The notes under the pieces: generated by a model
What the model was told of the DNA's origin: nothing
The model's input: the letters and a program-made list of their open reading frames with translations, nothing else
Database searches by the model: none
NCBI GenBank assembly: GCA_945878795.1
Contig: CAMDWF010000133.1
Span: forward strand, 1-6,480
Source of the DNA: Synechococcus sp. UW140
GTDB lineage: Bacteria > Cyanobacteriota > Cyanobacteriia > PCC-6307 > Cyanobiaceae
Direction: 5' to 3'
Length of the DNA stretch: 6,480 nt
Shown here: one piece after another, positions 5,641 through 6,480 of the stretch
How the letters are laid out: each line of letters starts with the position of its first letter
Position numbering within the stretch: position 1 is the first letter of the stretch
Made by a program: the position numbers and the translations under genes

Positions 5641-6480
5641 TCAGGACAACTCGATGCGGGTCGCTTGGGGGCGACACCGTTTGCGCAGGCGGCGGCTGTA
5701 GCTAAGTGCGGCCAGGGCGCCCAGGAGAGGAACTGGTCCAGGTACGGCCAAAGTCGATGGTGGAGGGGTCGGGTCCCCTTGGCTAGAAAAGACACCTATT
5801 TCTGTACCCCGGAAGCAGCCGGGCCCATAGGGAAATTCATTGTTAAGATGATAATGGTACATATCAGTGAGCATACCGTCCCAATCGATATTGCCAGAAT
5901 GTCCATGACACTCGTCCAGGTCATTGTTGGTCAGCAACACACCACCCTCTCCGCGGGGACCGTAGACGCCAAAACCGTCAAGTGCAATGCCGAATAGGGG
6001 GGAATGCTCATTTGCATCACCCTGGTCGGGAAAGCACTTCCAGGAGTAGCCATGATAATGGTATTGCATGTGGACAGGATGGCCCCAGCATAGATCCATA
6101 GGCAAGCCTGCAATCGGATCAACATATGGATTTGGATCATTCGTTAAGGCAAGGTTGACGTGAAACGTGGCGCCAGTCTGGGTGGCTATAGCGAATGTCA
6201 GCTCACCAATAGCTGTAGGTGTATTAGAATAAACAGGGTTTGCGGGTACAGCCATGTAAAGATCATATACTTCTATCGGGAGGTAGGACGCATTTGGATA
6301 TTCTCCAGCAGGATCTGGTAGCTCCGCATACCACTGATAGGCTGGCTGGTCGGAGGATATCGGAAACAGGCCAGTTGGGTGATTGGGAACACCATTGCCC
6401 GTGAAATAGCGCATCCCATTGTCCACCCAAGTGTTAAATTGCGAGTTCCAATACACTTCCCCTTCCACAAATGGGATTTC
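5641..6480 (-). CDS. YHYH-domain secreted protein with C-terminal sorting tail (5' end outside window)
   Basis: The visible 279 residues run in from beyond the right edge, so the N-terminus and any signal peptide are missing; a GTG at 6466-6468 is in frame but the frame stays open upstream of it. The sequence has two YHYH motifs, at residues 140-143 and 208-211, with the intervening family blocks 'HSPLFGIALDGFGVYGP' (159-175) and 'LDECHGHSG' (188-196). This matches the YHYH domain (PF14240), found in secreted proteins of unproven function; the His/Cys/Asp-rich blocks suggest metal binding. At 246-268, VPGPVPLLG, a hydrophobic stretch and RRLRKR form a PEP-CTERM-like sorting signal of the kind seen in cyanobacterial exported proteins, followed by 11 more residues. 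The gene is lower in GC than its neighbours (27 of 60 in 6241-6300, against 41 of 60 in 4321-4380), which hints at transfer. Domain assignment is firm; function is unknown. Confidence 0.85.
   Translation of the reverse strand, partial: EIPFVEGEVYWNSQFNTWVDNGMRYFTGNGVPNHPTGLFPISSDQPAYQWYAELPDPAGEYPNASYLPIEVYDLYMAVPANPVYSNTPTAIGELTFAIATQTGATFHVNLALTNDPNPYVDPIAGLPMDLCWGHPVHMQYHYHGYSWKCFPDQGDANEHSPLFGIALDGFGVYGPRGEGGVLLTNNDLDECHGHSGNIDWDGMLTDMYHYHLNNEFPYGPGCFRGTEIGVFSSQGDPTPPPSTLAVPGPVPLLGALAALSYSRRLRKRCRPQATRIELS

Noticed and set aside
6466..6468. GTG as the start of the YHYH protein
   Set aside because: The frame remains open to the window edge and the residues on both sides read as continuous protein with no signal peptide, so the real start is outside the window.
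1..6480. CRISPR array, insertion sequence, phage or defence island
   Set aside because: No regularly spaced repeats, transposase-like frame, terminal inverted repeats, integrase or recognised defence protein were seen on either strand.

Overview
The window looks like chromosome from a high-GC unicellular cyanobacterium of the Synechococcus/Cyanobium type. This is inferred from gene content and style: a pentapeptide-repeat membrane protein, a CAX-type exchanger, a DUF938 methyltransferase, a protein with a C-terminal 'VPGPVPLLG...SRRLRKR' sorting tail, and tRNA-Ser without an encoded CCA. No rRNA or phylogenetic marker is present, so the lineage is a guess.

Layout, left to right. 1-259 has no supportable gene. 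A CPA2-type cation:proton antiporter runs on the minus strand (260 to about 1429); its best start is an unusual CTG behind a strong GGAGG. An 865-base spacer follows, to 2294. It is GC-rich at first, may hold a 57-residue secreted peptide (1818-1991), then has a hairpin and an AT-rich stretch with a weak promoter candidate. On the plus strand, a Ca2+/H+ exchanger of the CAX family (2295-3392) is followed after one base by a membrane-anchored pentapeptide-repeat protein (3394-4668); the pair is almost certainly one operon. A 9-bp GC hairpin spans the stop of the second gene. Next come tRNA-Ser(UGA) (4758-4842) and a DUF938 SAM-dependent methyltransferase (about 4924-5577). Converging on these from the right is a YHYH-domain secreted protein (5641 to beyond 6480), cut by the window edge and visibly lower in GC.

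Two of the five clear protein genes are proton-coupled cation transporters, facing away from each other across the long spacer, so the left half may be an ion-homeostasis region. The most unusual points are the CAX/pentapeptide pair with a degenerate second CAX active-site repeat, the likely CTG start of the antiporter, and the low-GC YHYH protein with a membrane/surface sorting tail. I see no CRISPR array, insertion sequence, phage gene or recognised defence system.
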